Shown: piece by piece, positions 53,532-61,690 of the stretch
How positions within the stretch are numbered: position 1 is the stretch's first letter
Layout of the letters: each line of letters opens with the position of its first letter
Assembly: GCA_029570205.1 (NCBI GenBank)
Contig: JAKQSI010000042.1
Span: 62,001-126,000, forward strand
Direction of reading: 5' to 3'
DNA length: 64,000 bases
Source: Candidatus Omnitrophota bacterium
Lineage (GTDB): Bacteria > Hinthialibacterota > Hinthialibacteria > Hinthialibacterales > JAKPRU01
The notes under the pieces: generated by a model
Told to the model about the DNA's origin: nothing
Databases searched by the model: none
The model's input: the letters and a program-made list of their open reading frames with translations, nothing else
Translations under genes and position numbers: made by a program

Positions 53532-54161
53532 CTACTTGCTCGTGATCTTCCCGGCGACGCCCGGACGAGTTCCTTTCCTCCACGGGCACGGCGACAATGC
53601 CGCACGCGTCGCCTCCCCGAATGCGCGAAATACCGATTCCCACAGGTGGTGCGGATCATCGCCGGCGATCAGATCGATCTGCATCGTGGCCTGTGCCCCC
53701 TGGGCAATCCCCCCCAGAAATGCAATCAGGTCCGCCGAGGCAATATCCTCCGCGCGATCCGCAATCCGCACATCCCCCGGACGAAGGTAAAATCCCACCC
53801 GATACTCAAATGAAATCCCCACACGCGCCATCGCCTCGTCAATCATCCCATAGGCCACTCCGCAGCCGTTCGCTCCCCCTTTCTCAAATACCTGTTCCAT
53901 TACCTGGCCCAGACATTGCCCCAGGCAGATTCCGCTGTCCTCGCAGATCACATGGTCCAGACGGTAGCCCGTCAATTCAACCTCCACTTTCGGATTCAGA
54001 CAGGCCCGCCAGGCCCACTGCTCGATCGCATGATTCAGAAAATTGATCGGTGTCCGAATTCCGCTCTTCAGCTGCGGGTCCCGTTCGCCGCCGCCCACCG
54101 CAATACAAATCCGGCTTTCCTGCGATGTTCGGGTTCGTGTTACCGGCTCGATATCAACCAT
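53532..54161 (-). CDS. HisB-like (imidazoleglycerol-phosphate dehydratase fold) protein with altered metal site
   Basis: A 209-residue protein starting MVDIEPVTRTRTSQESRICI at 54161, with GGAGG six bases upstream. It follows the imidazoleglycerol-phosphate dehydratase pattern: NFLNHAIEQWAW, RLDHVICEDSGICLGQ, GGANGCGVAYGMIDEA and DDPHHLWESVFRAFGEATRAAL. The first metal motif, HHxxED in typical HisB, reads HVICED, so the second His is Val. The usual FLDHML and ARHG segments are also changed (FLNHAI, AWRAC). It lies 83 bases after a HisD-like gene. It may be a divergent HisB or an enzyme of another pathway. Confidence 0.7.
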   Translation of the reverse strand: MVDIEPVTRTRTSQESRICIAVGGGERDPQLKSGIRTPINFLNHAIEQWAWRACLNPKVEVELTGYRLDHVICEDSGICLGQCLGQVMEQVFEKGGANGCGVAYGMIDEAMARVGISFEYRVGFYLRPGDVRIADRAEDIASADLIAFLGGIAQGAQATMQIDLIAGDDPHHLWESVFRAFGEATRAALSPCPWRKGTRPGVAGKITSK

Positions 54162-54216
54162 GTCTGTCCTCCAATCGTTCCCTTCGGTCGATGCAATCTC
54201 CAATCTATCCGGGTGG

Positions 54217-54235
54217 CACGGGCTTCCAGCCTGTG
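54217..54235. repeat. Imperfect palindrome between the HisD-like and HisB-like genes
   Basis: CACGGGCTTCCAGCCTGTG is a common intergenic repeat type (GGTGGCACGGGCTTCCAGCC). It lies in the 83-base gap of this pair. Confidence 0.5.
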
Positions 54236-54244
54236 ATAACAATT

Positions 54245-55540
54245 TCATCTCGCTTTCAATGCCCGCGCGTGAGCCGGGAAGCCCTCAAAATCCGCGAAGG
54301 TTTTCACGGTGTCTTTCAACGATTCAAAACCCTCTTTCGTGACATAACTGATCGAGGTTCGCTTTAGAAAATCATGGACTGTCACCACAGAAGCCGTCTT
54401 CGCGCGGCCTCCTGTCGGAAGAATCGCGTTCACCCCCACCGAGAAATTGCAGAGAGAAATGGGGGTGTATCGGCCCAGCATGATCTCCCCCGCATGTTTC
54501 AACTTTCCGAGCAGAGCATGAGGTTCCGAGGTCAGCGCCTCCAGGTGTTCCGGCGCGTATTCGTTGACAAACTCGCAGGCTTCATCGAGCGTATCGGTCA
54601 GGATCACCCCGCCGTAGTTGGTTAAAACACGGGTGGTGTATTCCTGTTGCTTTTCGGGCAGCTGCGCAATGATTTGCGGTACAATCCGCGCCACTTCCAG
54701 GCCGAATTTCTCCACCGGCGTTACCAGAAGCGCTGCTGAGTATGGCCCGTGTTCCGCCTCAATCAGCAGATCCCCCGCCGCAAGCTCTGCCGAAACGGAA
54801 TCGTCCGCCAGAATGATTGCCTCGCTGGGACCGGCAGGTGTCCCCACATCAATCTTTCCATACAGGATTTTCTTCGCCGCCGCGCCGTAAATGTTCATCG
54901 GTCCGATCAGTTTGAATACAGGTTTCACACTTTCGGTTCCGAACGCCAGCGCCGCCACAGCCCCCGCTCCCCCCATCCGCAATACCTCATGGACACCGAT
55001 CTTCCGCGCCGCATACAGCGTCCCGTCATCCACACTCCCGTCCCTGCACGGCGGCGAGACCGCAACAATCCGCTCCACACCCGCCACTGCTGCCGGAATA
55101 CCCAGCATCAGCATCACGGATGGATAACTCGCCGTCCCCCGTGGAACATAGAGCGCGACGCTTGGAATCGGCACAATTTTCTCACCCGCAAACACTCCAG
55201 GAGCCACTTCCAGCATCCAGTATTCTTGTGGAATCTGCGCCTCGTGAAACCTGCGGATATTCTCGCAGGATCGGTCAATCGCCGCTTTCACTTCAGGGTC
55301 GAGACGATGAACCGCCCGCTCGATTTCCTCCTCCGACACGCGAATTCCCAACTTGCTCAGGTCCGCGCCGTCAAACCGCCTCGCCTGGTCGATCAGCGCC
55401 GCGTCGCCCTTTTCAGCCACCTCGTCAATGATCTTTCGGGCGTCCGCCTCGAATCGTTCAATATCCTCACCGGACCGGCGCAAAATCCGCTCCCGCTCTT
55501 TCGGCGAGGTCTCTTTCCATCGATAAATCGGAACCTGCAT
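54245..55540 (-). CDS. HisD-like (histidinol dehydrogenase family) protein with altered zinc/substrate residues
   Basis: A 431-residue protein started at the ATG at 55540 (MQVPIYRWKE), which has AAAGGA upstream; a GTG at 55576 would add 12 residues. The fold and NAD region are typical: YVPRGTASYPSVMLMLGIPAAVAG, GGAGAVAALAFGTESVKPVFKLIGP and GTPAGPSEAIILAD. The catalytic Glu-His of APEHLEAL (about 331-332) is kept. The zinc ligands differ from histidinol dehydrogenase: SQAEH reads IEAEH (Gln to Glu), GDY reads CNF (Asp to Asn), and the substrate His of NHVLPT is Ala in VNAILPTGGRAKT. The last ligand, in PAHARAL, is present. A different alcohol substrate is possible. Confidence 0.75.
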   Translation of the reverse strand: MQVPIYRWKETSPKERERILRRSGEDIERFEADARKIIDEVAEKGDAALIDQARRFDGADLSKLGIRVSEEEIERAVHRLDPEVKAAIDRSCENIRRFHEAQIPQEYWMLEVAPGVFAGEKIVPIPSVALYVPRGTASYPSVMLMLGIPAAVAGVERIVAVSPPCRDGSVDDGTLYAARKIGVHEVLRMGGAGAVAALAFGTESVKPVFKLIGPMNIYGAAAKKILYGKIDVGTPAGPSEAIILADDSVSAELAAGDLLIEAEHGPYSAALLVTPVEKFGLEVARIVPQIIAQLPEKQQEYTTRVLTNYGGVILTDTLDEACEFVNEYAPEHLEALTSEPHALLGKLKHAGEIMLGRYTPISLCNFSVGVNAILPTGGRAKTASVVTVHDFLKRTSISYVTKEGFESLKDTVKTFADFEGFPAHARALKAR

Positions 55541-55582
55541 CTCCATTCCTTTCAAACTGCGCTCCATTTCATCCACACCTTA

Positions 55583-55668
55583 ACCCCCTCCCTCAATCCC
55601 CCCCCATAAACGGGAGGAAGGATCTTTTTCTCCCTCCCCGTTTACGGGGAGGGCCGGGGTGGGGTTCT
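55583..55668. repeat. Double family A intergenic palindrome
   Basis: Two hairpins follow each other: CCCCCTCCCTC...GGGAGG around CCCCCATAAACGGG, then CTCCCTCCCCGTTTACGGGG continuing AGGGCCGGGGTGGGGTT. The region 55541-55873 holds no gene; a TATACT box at 55837-55842 may drive the aldo/keto reductase. Confidence 0.7.
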
Positions 55669-55873
55669 TCCCGTCGACCAGGGTGATTTCCTCCCACCAG
55701 ACTTCTCCCACTGAAATATCGTGGCATACCCTCTTTCTTTTGTCACGCTACCTGTGCATAGATCCCATTTGTCTTATTTGTCCAATCCCTCTTTCCATCC
55801 TTTGACCGGACGCCATTGTTCACGCTAAAAACCTGGATATACTTTGCTGATCCACTACTTAACAGGTGCCATT

Positions 55874-57010
55874 ATGAAACGCCGTGATTTCCTGCACCGT
55901 GGCGCTCTTGGAGCCGCCGGCTTGGTTGCCGCAGGCCGTGCATCGGTCTCTCAGGCAGATATCTCGAATGCCCCTCCGGTCGAACACCGCGTGCTGGGAC
56001 AGACCGGCCTCAAAGTCAGTGCGGTCTCCTTTGGGGCAAAACAGGTAGATCATCCCTCTCTTCTCATGGCCGCATTCGATGCCGGTATCAACTACTTCGA
56101 CACCGCCCGTATTTACGGGGAAGGCCGAAACGAACAGGTGATCGGCGAGTTTCTGAAAACCTGCCGCGACAAGGTCTACATTGCCACAAAAGCCCATCCC
56201 AGCTGCAAAAGCGCTCAGGATGTTGAGAAATGTCTCCATGCCAGCTTAAAATCCCTTCAGACCGACTATGTGGATATTTATCAAATTCATCGTGTCCACA
56301 CCTTCGAACAGCTCAAGAATGAGGACATCCGCTCATTTCTGTTGAAAGCGCGCGAGCAGGGCAAGATTCGCTTTATGGGGATCACCATGCACAAAAACTC
56401 CGCCGAGGTCCTTTCCGCTGCAGCGGAGGATGGTTTCTTCGACACCGCGCTGGTGGCCTATGGGTACAAAAATCGGGATGACCAGCCGCTTATCGAGGCC
56501 ATCGAGAAAGCGCATCGCGCCGGAATGGGCATCATTGCCATGAAAACCCAACAGGGTGGCTATAGAATGAAAGAAGGCGAACCGGGCACTCCGCACCAGG
56601 CGCTCTTGCGCTGGGCGCTCAGTAACCCGAACATTTCCTGCGCCATCCCCGGAATGAACACCTTTGAAATGATTGACCAGAACACCGCCGTAATGGGCAC
56701 AAAACTCAGCTCGGCGGATCTCCGGGACTTACAGCGCTATGAGCAACAGACCGCTTCCGTCTTCTGCCGAATGTGTGGAATGTGCAACGGCACATGCCGA
56801 AATGGGCTTGCCATTTCCGAGACCTTCCGATGCCTCATGTACGCCGAGGGATATAATGACCTTCGAATGGCACGGGCAGAATATCAAAGCCTGATGCCTT
56901 CCGAACGCGCCGACCTGTGCCGCCTGTGTTCGGAATGCACCGCCAAATGCGTCAAGGGGCTGCGGATCCACGAACGGATGCTTGTCGCCGACCGCCTCCT
57001 CTCCGCGTAA
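55874..57010 (+). CDS. Tat-exported aldo/keto reductase with two C-terminal 4Fe-4S-type Cys motifs
   Basis: A 378-residue protein starting MKRRDFLHRGALGAAGLVAAG at 55874, a twin-arginine signal, with AGGTG six bases upstream. The aldo/keto reductase barrel has HRVLGQTGLKVSAVSFGAK, the catalytic tetrad residues in YFDTARIYGEG, VYIATKAH and DIYQIHRVH, and ends with CAIPGMNT. The C-terminus adds two CxxCxxCxxxC motifs (CRMCGMCNGTC at about 293-303, CRLCSECTAKC about 50 residues later). These ligands point to two 4Fe-4S clusters and electron exchange in the periplasm. Substrate unknown. This combination occurs in uncharacterised PVC and Planctomycetes proteins. Confidence 0.88.
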   Translation: MKRRDFLHRGALGAAGLVAAGRASVSQADISNAPPVEHRVLGQTGLKVSAVSFGAKQVDHPSLLMAAFDAGINYFDTARIYGEGRNEQVIGEFLKTCRDKVYIATKAHPSCKSAQDVEKCLHASLKSLQTDYVDIYQIHRVHTFEQLKNEDIRSFLLKAREQGKIRFMGITMHKNSAEVLSAAAEDGFFDTALVAYGYKNRDDQPLIEAIEKAHRAGMGIIAMKTQQGGYRMKEGEPGTPHQALLRWALSNPNISCAIPGMNTFEMIDQNTAVMGTKLSSADLRDLQRYEQQTASVFCRMCGMCNGTCRNGLAISETFRCLMYAEGYNDLRMARAEYQSLMPSERADLCRLCSECTAKCVKGLRIHERMLVADRLLSA

Positions 57011-57030
57011 CAGCTGAGATATACTGGAAA

Positions 57031-57072
57031 GTCTCTCCCCCGAAGATCGGGAGAGAGACAGAGGGGGTTGAA
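57031..57072. repeat. Family A intergenic palindrome
   Basis: GTCTCTCCCCCGAAGATCGG runs on as GAGAGAGACAGAGGGGGTTG: the stem CTCTCyCC/GGGAGAG around CCGAAGAT, then the GGGGGTTG tail also seen at 51870-51909. Confidence 0.7.
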
Positions 57073-57102
57073 AATGTGGGACCGATAAAATTGGAGATCA
57101 AC

Positions 57103-58047
57103 ATGCGAAATCTTTTCCTTTCTGCACTCTTGCCGGCATTGCTTCCACTCACCCTCGCTGCTCAGGACCTTCTGTCCTCGGACAATATCGAATCGGCCAC
57201 CTGGACCCAGGAGCCCGAAACCGTTCTGCCCAAACCGGAGAATCTTGCCGGTTGGCATCTCGATGGCAAAATCGATCTTTACAATCCCGATAACCTTTAT
57301 GAATACATCGATGGCGCTGCGGAGGCTTACCTTCTGTATGGCTTTCAAAAACTGGCCACCTGCCGATTTCTTCAGGATACGAACGACAACAACGAAATCA
57401 CCATTGATATTTACGATATGAAAACCCCTTTGCAGGCATTCGGTATGTATGCCTCGGAATCTTCGCCGGATCTGGACTTCATCCCCCTGGGTGGGCAGGG
57501 ACATGCCTCGGATACGTTTTTGGCGTTCTGGCAAGCCAAGTTCTATATCAAAATGATGTTCTTCGGCGACCTGAAGGATTCCAAAGATATTCTCCTGGAC
57601 ATCGCAGGGAAAATATCCAAATCCATCGAGGGCAATCCCCCCCAACCGAAGTTCTTCAGCCTGTTTCCCGAACAGGGGCGGGTTCCCCATACCGAACAGA
57701 TTCTCCTGAAAGCTCCCCTGGGGCATGAATTCCTCGCCCCCGCGTATCAGGTCTCTTATCAGGCCAGGGAACGCCCCGCCACGGTCGTGGTCTCGGTTGC
57801 CGACACACCCGAACAGGCTGCCGAGCGATTCGAGAAGTACCGCGAATTCCTCAAACAATCAAAATCCCCCGAATCCCCGGCTCACGGGTTCCCGGAGGGA
57901 TGCCTTCAAATGGAAGATCGGTATTTGGGAAAATCCTATCTCGCAAAAACCGGACGCTATTTCATTCTCTTCGTCGGAGAACCTCTGGATGGGGCCAAAA
58001 TTATGACCAAACTCCTGGAAAACCTGCAAGACAAAAAGACCCCATAA
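57103..58047 (+). CDS. Exported DUF6599-like protein
   Basis: A 314-residue protein with a signal peptide (MRNLFLSALLPALLPLTLAA) and GGAG six bases before the ATG at 57103. The mature part contains LPKPENLAGWHLDGKIDLYNPDNLYEYIDGAAEAYLLYGF, which recalls the DUF6599 family, and DIYDMKTPLQAFGMYASE. These are small exported proteins of unknown function, often found beside redox proteins in PVC-related genomes. It follows the aldo/keto reductase by 92 bases and may be co-transcribed with it. Confidence 0.75.
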   Translation: MRNLFLSALLPALLPLTLAAQDLLSSDNIESATWTQEPETVLPKPENLAGWHLDGKIDLYNPDNLYEYIDGAAEAYLLYGFQKLATCRFLQDTNDNNEITIDIYDMKTPLQAFGMYASESSPDLDFIPLGGQGHASDTFLAFWQAKFYIKMMFFGDLKDSKDILLDIAGKISKSIEGNPPQPKFFSLFPEQGRVPHTEQILLKAPLGHEFLAPAYQVSYQARERPATVVVSVADTPEQAAERFEKYREFLKQSKSPESPAHGFPEGCLQMEDRYLGKSYLAKTGRYFILFVGEPLDGAKIMTKLLENLQDKKTP

Positions 58048-58104
58048 CCCCCCTGTCCGCTCTCTTTACCCCATCCACTTTGTCCGTGTGCGTCCGCACC
58101 TGCT

Positions 58105-59112
58105 TCAATTCTTAATTCTCCCCACCTTCTCCTTCAACTCCCGATCAATACTCTCCTCATCCAACGTGGCCGATATGCCTTTCAGAAGCCGCCAATGTTC
58201 TACATGCTCCACTGTCTCGCCCGGAAGAATCCGCCAGAGCGGGCCGAGCGTCTCGAACTCCAGTGTTTCGTTGTCCGTAAAGGATTCCAGCGAACAGCCC
58301 ATATCGGGATACGCCGCTTCCGGATCGTGTGAATGATACTTCACAAAAGCGTGGTCCCCGCGCTCGTACGCTGCCCAGCCCTCCACATTCGCCACCCCGA
58401 ACTTATTCGGTTTCGTGCGGGTGGAGTCCTGCTCCAGAATTATGTATCGATTGCCCCAGTGGAATTGCGGATCCCCCATCTCCGAGTACTTCCACAGGGC
58501 AATTGTCCGTACCGGAAGAAGGTTCTCCGCATGAGGGCCATACGGCGGATTCGGCACAATCAGCCGTCCGCCCGGCTTCATAAATGTCGGTGCCCAGACA
58601 GCCAGCTCGATGGTCCACTCATTGCGATTTGTGATCCGATGCGTAATCCGCACTGCATCTTTGCCGACAAACTCCACCATCATTTCCTTCTGAATCCCGC
58701 TGGACCCTTCAAATTCGGGATTCCGCTCCACCGGCGCGGTCAGAATAAGAGCCTGATCTTTTTCAGTAACCGTAACCGGCACATTATCGGGATAGTATGT
58801 TCTCGGTTTCGCTTCCGGCGCGGCCCACAGACGATGGCCGCCGTACGGATGCCATTCGAGTCCGCCTGTCTTGCCCAGCGTCTCTTTCCAGACATGAAAT
58901 TCATTCTCATCGCCGGTAAATCCGAATGAAATTATCCTCGGACCGATATCCGCAACCGCGATCAGGTCAATCGTTCCGTTGGACATCCGCCGGCAATTCT
59001 TCCATCCCTCAAACTCAACTTTCTCAATCTTCACATCGACGCAAAAAGCCGGTGAAGACAAAACCCATGCAAAGACAATCAGGGTGACACCGAAAATCTG
59101 TTGTGGTTTCAT
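58105..59112 (-). CDS. Exported DUF4380-like protein
   Basis: A 335-residue protein starting MKPQQIFGVTLIVFAWVLSSPAFC at 59112, a signal peptide. The beta-rich mature part has GTIDLIAVADIGPRIISFGF, GGHRLWAAPEAKPRTYYPDN, IQKEMMVEFVGKDAVRITHRITN and DMGCSLESFTDNETLEFETLGPLWRILPGETVEHVEHW. These resemble the aldose-epimerase-like DUF4380 group. A carbohydrate-binding or mutarotase-like role is possible. It starts five bases after the stop of the SnoaL-like gene and is convergent with the DUF6599-like gene. Confidence 0.75.
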   Translation of the reverse strand: MKPQQIFGVTLIVFAWVLSSPAFCVDVKIEKVEFEGWKNCRRMSNGTIDLIAVADIGPRIISFGFTGDENEFHVWKETLGKTGGLEWHPYGGHRLWAAPEAKPRTYYPDNVPVTVTEKDQALILTAPVERNPEFEGSSGIQKEMMVEFVGKDAVRITHRITNRNEWTIELAVWAPTFMKPGGRLIVPNPPYGPHAENLLPVRTIALWKYSEMGDPQFHWGNRYIILEQDSTRTKPNKFGVANVEGWAAYERGDHAFVKYHSHDPEAAYPDMGCSLESFTDNETLEFETLGPLWRILPGETVEHVEHWRLLKGISATLDEESIDRELKEKVGRIKN

Positions 59113-59116
59113 TGTC

Positions 59117-59578
59117 TTATCTCGTACCTGGAATTGCGGAAAAATGCGCATGAAGGATTTTCCACTTCCCATTGATTGGAATCATCACAAGCGAGAACCG
59201 GGAGGAATACCGGCGACGGATTTCTTTCGCGCCCGCGCGGAGCACCTGGTATCCCGTCGCAATGGCGACTGCATCGGCGCAGTCAAAGCGGACATCGTCG
59301 AAACGCATGTCCGGGTCCCGAAGCGCCGCCAGGACATCTGCCGTCCCACGAATATCCTCCGCGCTCATTCGATAGGGAGCGGAGGTCTCAAAAACACTGA
59401 ACCGGGGGTCGTCCAGCGCAAATTCCTCCAACAATGCCTGCGCGTCATGACCGTGTATCGCCTCCGCCACTCGACGCAATACCTGGAATGCATCCATCGA
59501 TTTCCTGTCGATTTCCTGGTCCTGGGCTAAACGAACAAGCCACGAGGAATCCGATGGTTCATTCGTTTCATTCATCAT
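59117..59578 (-). CDS. SnoaL/DUF4440-like small protein
   Basis: A 153-residue cytoplasmic-type protein. Segments MDAFQVLRRVAEAIHGHDAQALLEEFALDDPRFSVFE, IRGTADVLAALRDPDMRFDDVRFDCADAVAIATGYQVL and SSRFSLVMIPINGKWKILHAHFS fit the NTF2/SnoaL cone fold of ketosteroid-isomerase-like proteins. AAAGGTG lies seven bases before the ATGs at 59578/59575. The next gene begins five bases after its stop, so the two form an operon. Function unknown. Confidence 0.75.
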   Translation of the reverse strand: MMNETNEPSDSSWLVRLAQDQEIDRKSMDAFQVLRRVAEAIHGHDAQALLEEFALDDPRFSVFETSAPYRMSAEDIRGTADVLAALRDPDMRFDDVRFDCADAVAIATGYQVLRAGAKEIRRRYSSRFSLVMIPINGKWKILHAHFSAIPGTR

Positions 59579-59689
59579 CCATGCACCTTTCTATCTATAC
59601 ACCTCCCTGAAAGTCGGTTCATTTAACCCCACCCGGTATACAACCTCAACGGAACACTCTGTCGATCGAGTATACGCCTTCCCCCACCA

Positions 59690-59830
59690 CCTCCACAAGA
59701 CAGAATTCCTTCCATCCCTTCCGCCCCATTCGTCCCATCCGTCCCATTCGACCTACTCTCCTCTTCAATTCTTTATTTTTAATTCTCTTCTTTCCCCTCC
59801 CTTCATAATTCACCTTTCCCCCTTCATCCT
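59690..59830 (+). repeat. Pyrimidine-rich tract with repeated decamers
   Basis: It includes a three-fold decamer series (CCCATTCGTCCCATCCGTCC, then CATTCG), followed by CTTCAATTCTTTATTTTTAA and mixed C/T runs up to the start of the DUF115 gene. The rest of 59579-59836 holds nothing else. Confidence 0.5.
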
Positions 59831-59836
59831 GCCCCC

Positions 59837-61591
59837 ATGTCCCTCTTCGATCACAACCTCACTCTCCTCGACTCCCTTGACCCTGCACTGGCAGAACGCC
59901 TGTGCTCCGACATCGAGGATGAATCCGTCGTCATTATGAATACCTCCGAGGGCGTCCCCACATTGGGTATTCGCCGGGGAAACAGCCTGTTTCTCTTGCA
60001 TCACCCCGAAGCACCCCTAGCGGATACCCGGCGGTTTCTTTCCACAATCCCGGACATCCAAAGCGGATGGAACTTCGTGGTTTTCGGTCTCGGCCTGGCC
60101 TATGTTCCGATGTGCCTTCTGGAGAGCCGCGTCTGCCCTCCGAATCTGCTTCTCTTGGTGGAACCTTCATTATCGGTCTTTCGAGCCGCCTGTCAGGCAG
60201 TAGATTGGCGGCCCATTCTGGAATGCCCGGCCTGCCGATTGCTTGTGGATCTCCCGGCAAGCGCCACTTACGAAACATTATGCAACCATCTCATCCATAT
60301 CCAGGCAAATCAGGCTGTTGTCATCAAGTACTCTCCCACTGAAAAACTGTATCCAGGCTGGATGAAAGAACAGGAGGAGGCATTCGCAGAGGCATGGCGG
60401 TTCGGCGAAACCAGCCTCCTCACCAAACAGCAGTGTGGACCCCAATTCGTCTCCAATTTGATCGAGAATCTCCCCTCTTTCGTCCGATCCAGGGGAGTGC
60501 ATCGTGGCAAAGGCATTTTACGCGGGGTTCCGGCAGTCATTGTCGCCGCCGGGCCATCGCTCAGAAAAAACATGGATCGCCTTCCCGATTTAAGGAAACA
60601 CTCTCTTCTGATCGCCGTCGATACTGTCCTGGATCGTCTCCTTGATGCCGATATCACACCTCACCTCGCGGTAACCCTGGACCCCTCGCCCTTAAATCTC
60701 CGCCACTTCCGAAAAAACTTCTATGCCAGTGTCCGTCTTGCCTTCGATCCCGAAAGTTACCCCGTGACCGAACGGTTCGGCTCGGAAACCCTCACCTTGG
60801 TGACCGACCATGCCCCCTTTTTCGATTGGCTGGATTCCGTCCTGGGTCCGAAAGGCAAAATCCCCAAAGGATTGATGGTTTCCCATCTCGGCTTTCATCT
60901 CGCCGCATATTGGGGTTGTGATCCGATCATTCTCGTGGCCCAGGATCTCGCCCTGGATCCCGACACCGGACAAACCCATGATTCCGAATCGGCCTTTTTG
61001 CAGAGAGTCTCATTGAGCGAACAAGAGGTTTACTGGGTGTCCGGTTTGAACGGCGAGCCGGTCCCTACGCTTAAAAAACTCCTGATTTATCTCCGCGCCC
61101 TGGAGCGGGATATCCTTCACACTTCTTCCCGCGTAATTGATGCTACCGAGGGTGGCGCGCGGATCGCCGGGACGGAGATCCTCTCCGCCGACGGGGCCTT
61201 GGCGAGAATTCACGATAGGTCCTTCGATTTTGAATCCTTCTGGTCCTGGTTGGGGATCGGCCCCCCGTCCGCAGAAGAAACAAACCTGGATTTTGTCAGG
61301 CACGAAATGGCTCGCCGCGTGTCCTCACTTGCAGAGTCTATTCGCCAGACTGCGGAAATCACTCAGGACCGACTCGACTCCCTTGCCGCGACTCTCTTTC
61401 GTGATCCCGTCACGGAATACCTGGTAGGTCATCTCTCCGCCGCAACCCTCTTCGATTTCTTCCGATGGGGACCCGCAAATGCCGACATGGAACAAAAAGG
61501 AAGGGAACTGCACCGCTGTTATACCGCCCTCTCAAATGCCATCCGCCAGACTCGCACCCAACTTTTCTCCTGCCCGGATACCGACGCCTGA
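59837..61591 (+). CDS. Maf/DUF115-type glycan-transfer protein (motility-accessory-factor-like)
   Basis: A 584-residue protein. The N-terminal part (WNFVVFGLGLAYVPMCLLES, LLLLVEPSLSVFRAAC) is followed by the central MAF_flag10/DUF115 domain: GVPAVIVAAGPSLRKNMDRLPDLRKHSLLIAVDTVLDRLLDADITPHLAVTLDPS, VSHLGFHLAAYWGCDPIILVAQDLALDP and THDSESAFL. In Campylobacter and Aeromonas, Maf proteins transfer nonulosonic acids to flagellin. No flagellar or sialic-acid genes are in the window. It may modify another surface protein. A C/T-rich tract precedes the ATG and no good ribosome site is seen. Confidence 0.85.
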   Translation: MSLFDHNLTLLDSLDPALAERLCSDIEDESVVIMNTSEGVPTLGIRRGNSLFLLHHPEAPLADTRRFLSTIPDIQSGWNFVVFGLGLAYVPMCLLESRVCPPNLLLLVEPSLSVFRAACQAVDWRPILECPACRLLVDLPASATYETLCNHLIHIQANQAVVIKYSPTEKLYPGWMKEQEEAFAEAWRFGETSLLTKQQCGPQFVSNLIENLPSFVRSRGVHRGKGILRGVPAVIVAAGPSLRKNMDRLPDLRKHSLLIAVDTVLDRLLDADITPHLAVTLDPSPLNLRHFRKNFYASVRLAFDPESYPVTERFGSETLTLVTDHAPFFDWLDSVLGPKGKIPKGLMVSHLGFHLAAYWGCDPIILVAQDLALDPDTGQTHDSESAFLQRVSLSEQEVYWVSGLNGEPVPTLKKLLIYLRALERDILHTSSRVIDATEGGARIAGTEILSADGALARIHDRSFDFESFWSWLGIGPPSAEETNLDFVRHEMARRVSSLAESIRQTAEITQDRLDSLAATLFRDPVTEYLVGHLSAATLFDFFRWGPANADMEQKGRELHRCYTALSNAIRQTRTQLFSCPDTDA

Positions 61592-61599
61592 TCCCCTCA

Positions 61600-61690
61600 A
61601 CCCCTGTCCTGCGTATCTTGTGCCCTTCAGCCTTCTTCGTCCCCTTCTTCTCTTCAATTTTTAATTTTTAATTTTCTTCTTTCCTCCCTC
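61600..61690 (+). repeat. Pyrimidine-rich tract with TTCAATTTTTAATTTTTAAT
   Basis: The space between convergent genes (the DUF115 protein and the methyltransferase) has the same C/T and TTAATT make-up as the tracts at 39620, 47650 and 59690. It could serve as a bidirectional terminator-like zone, but no hairpin is seen. Confidence 0.5.
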
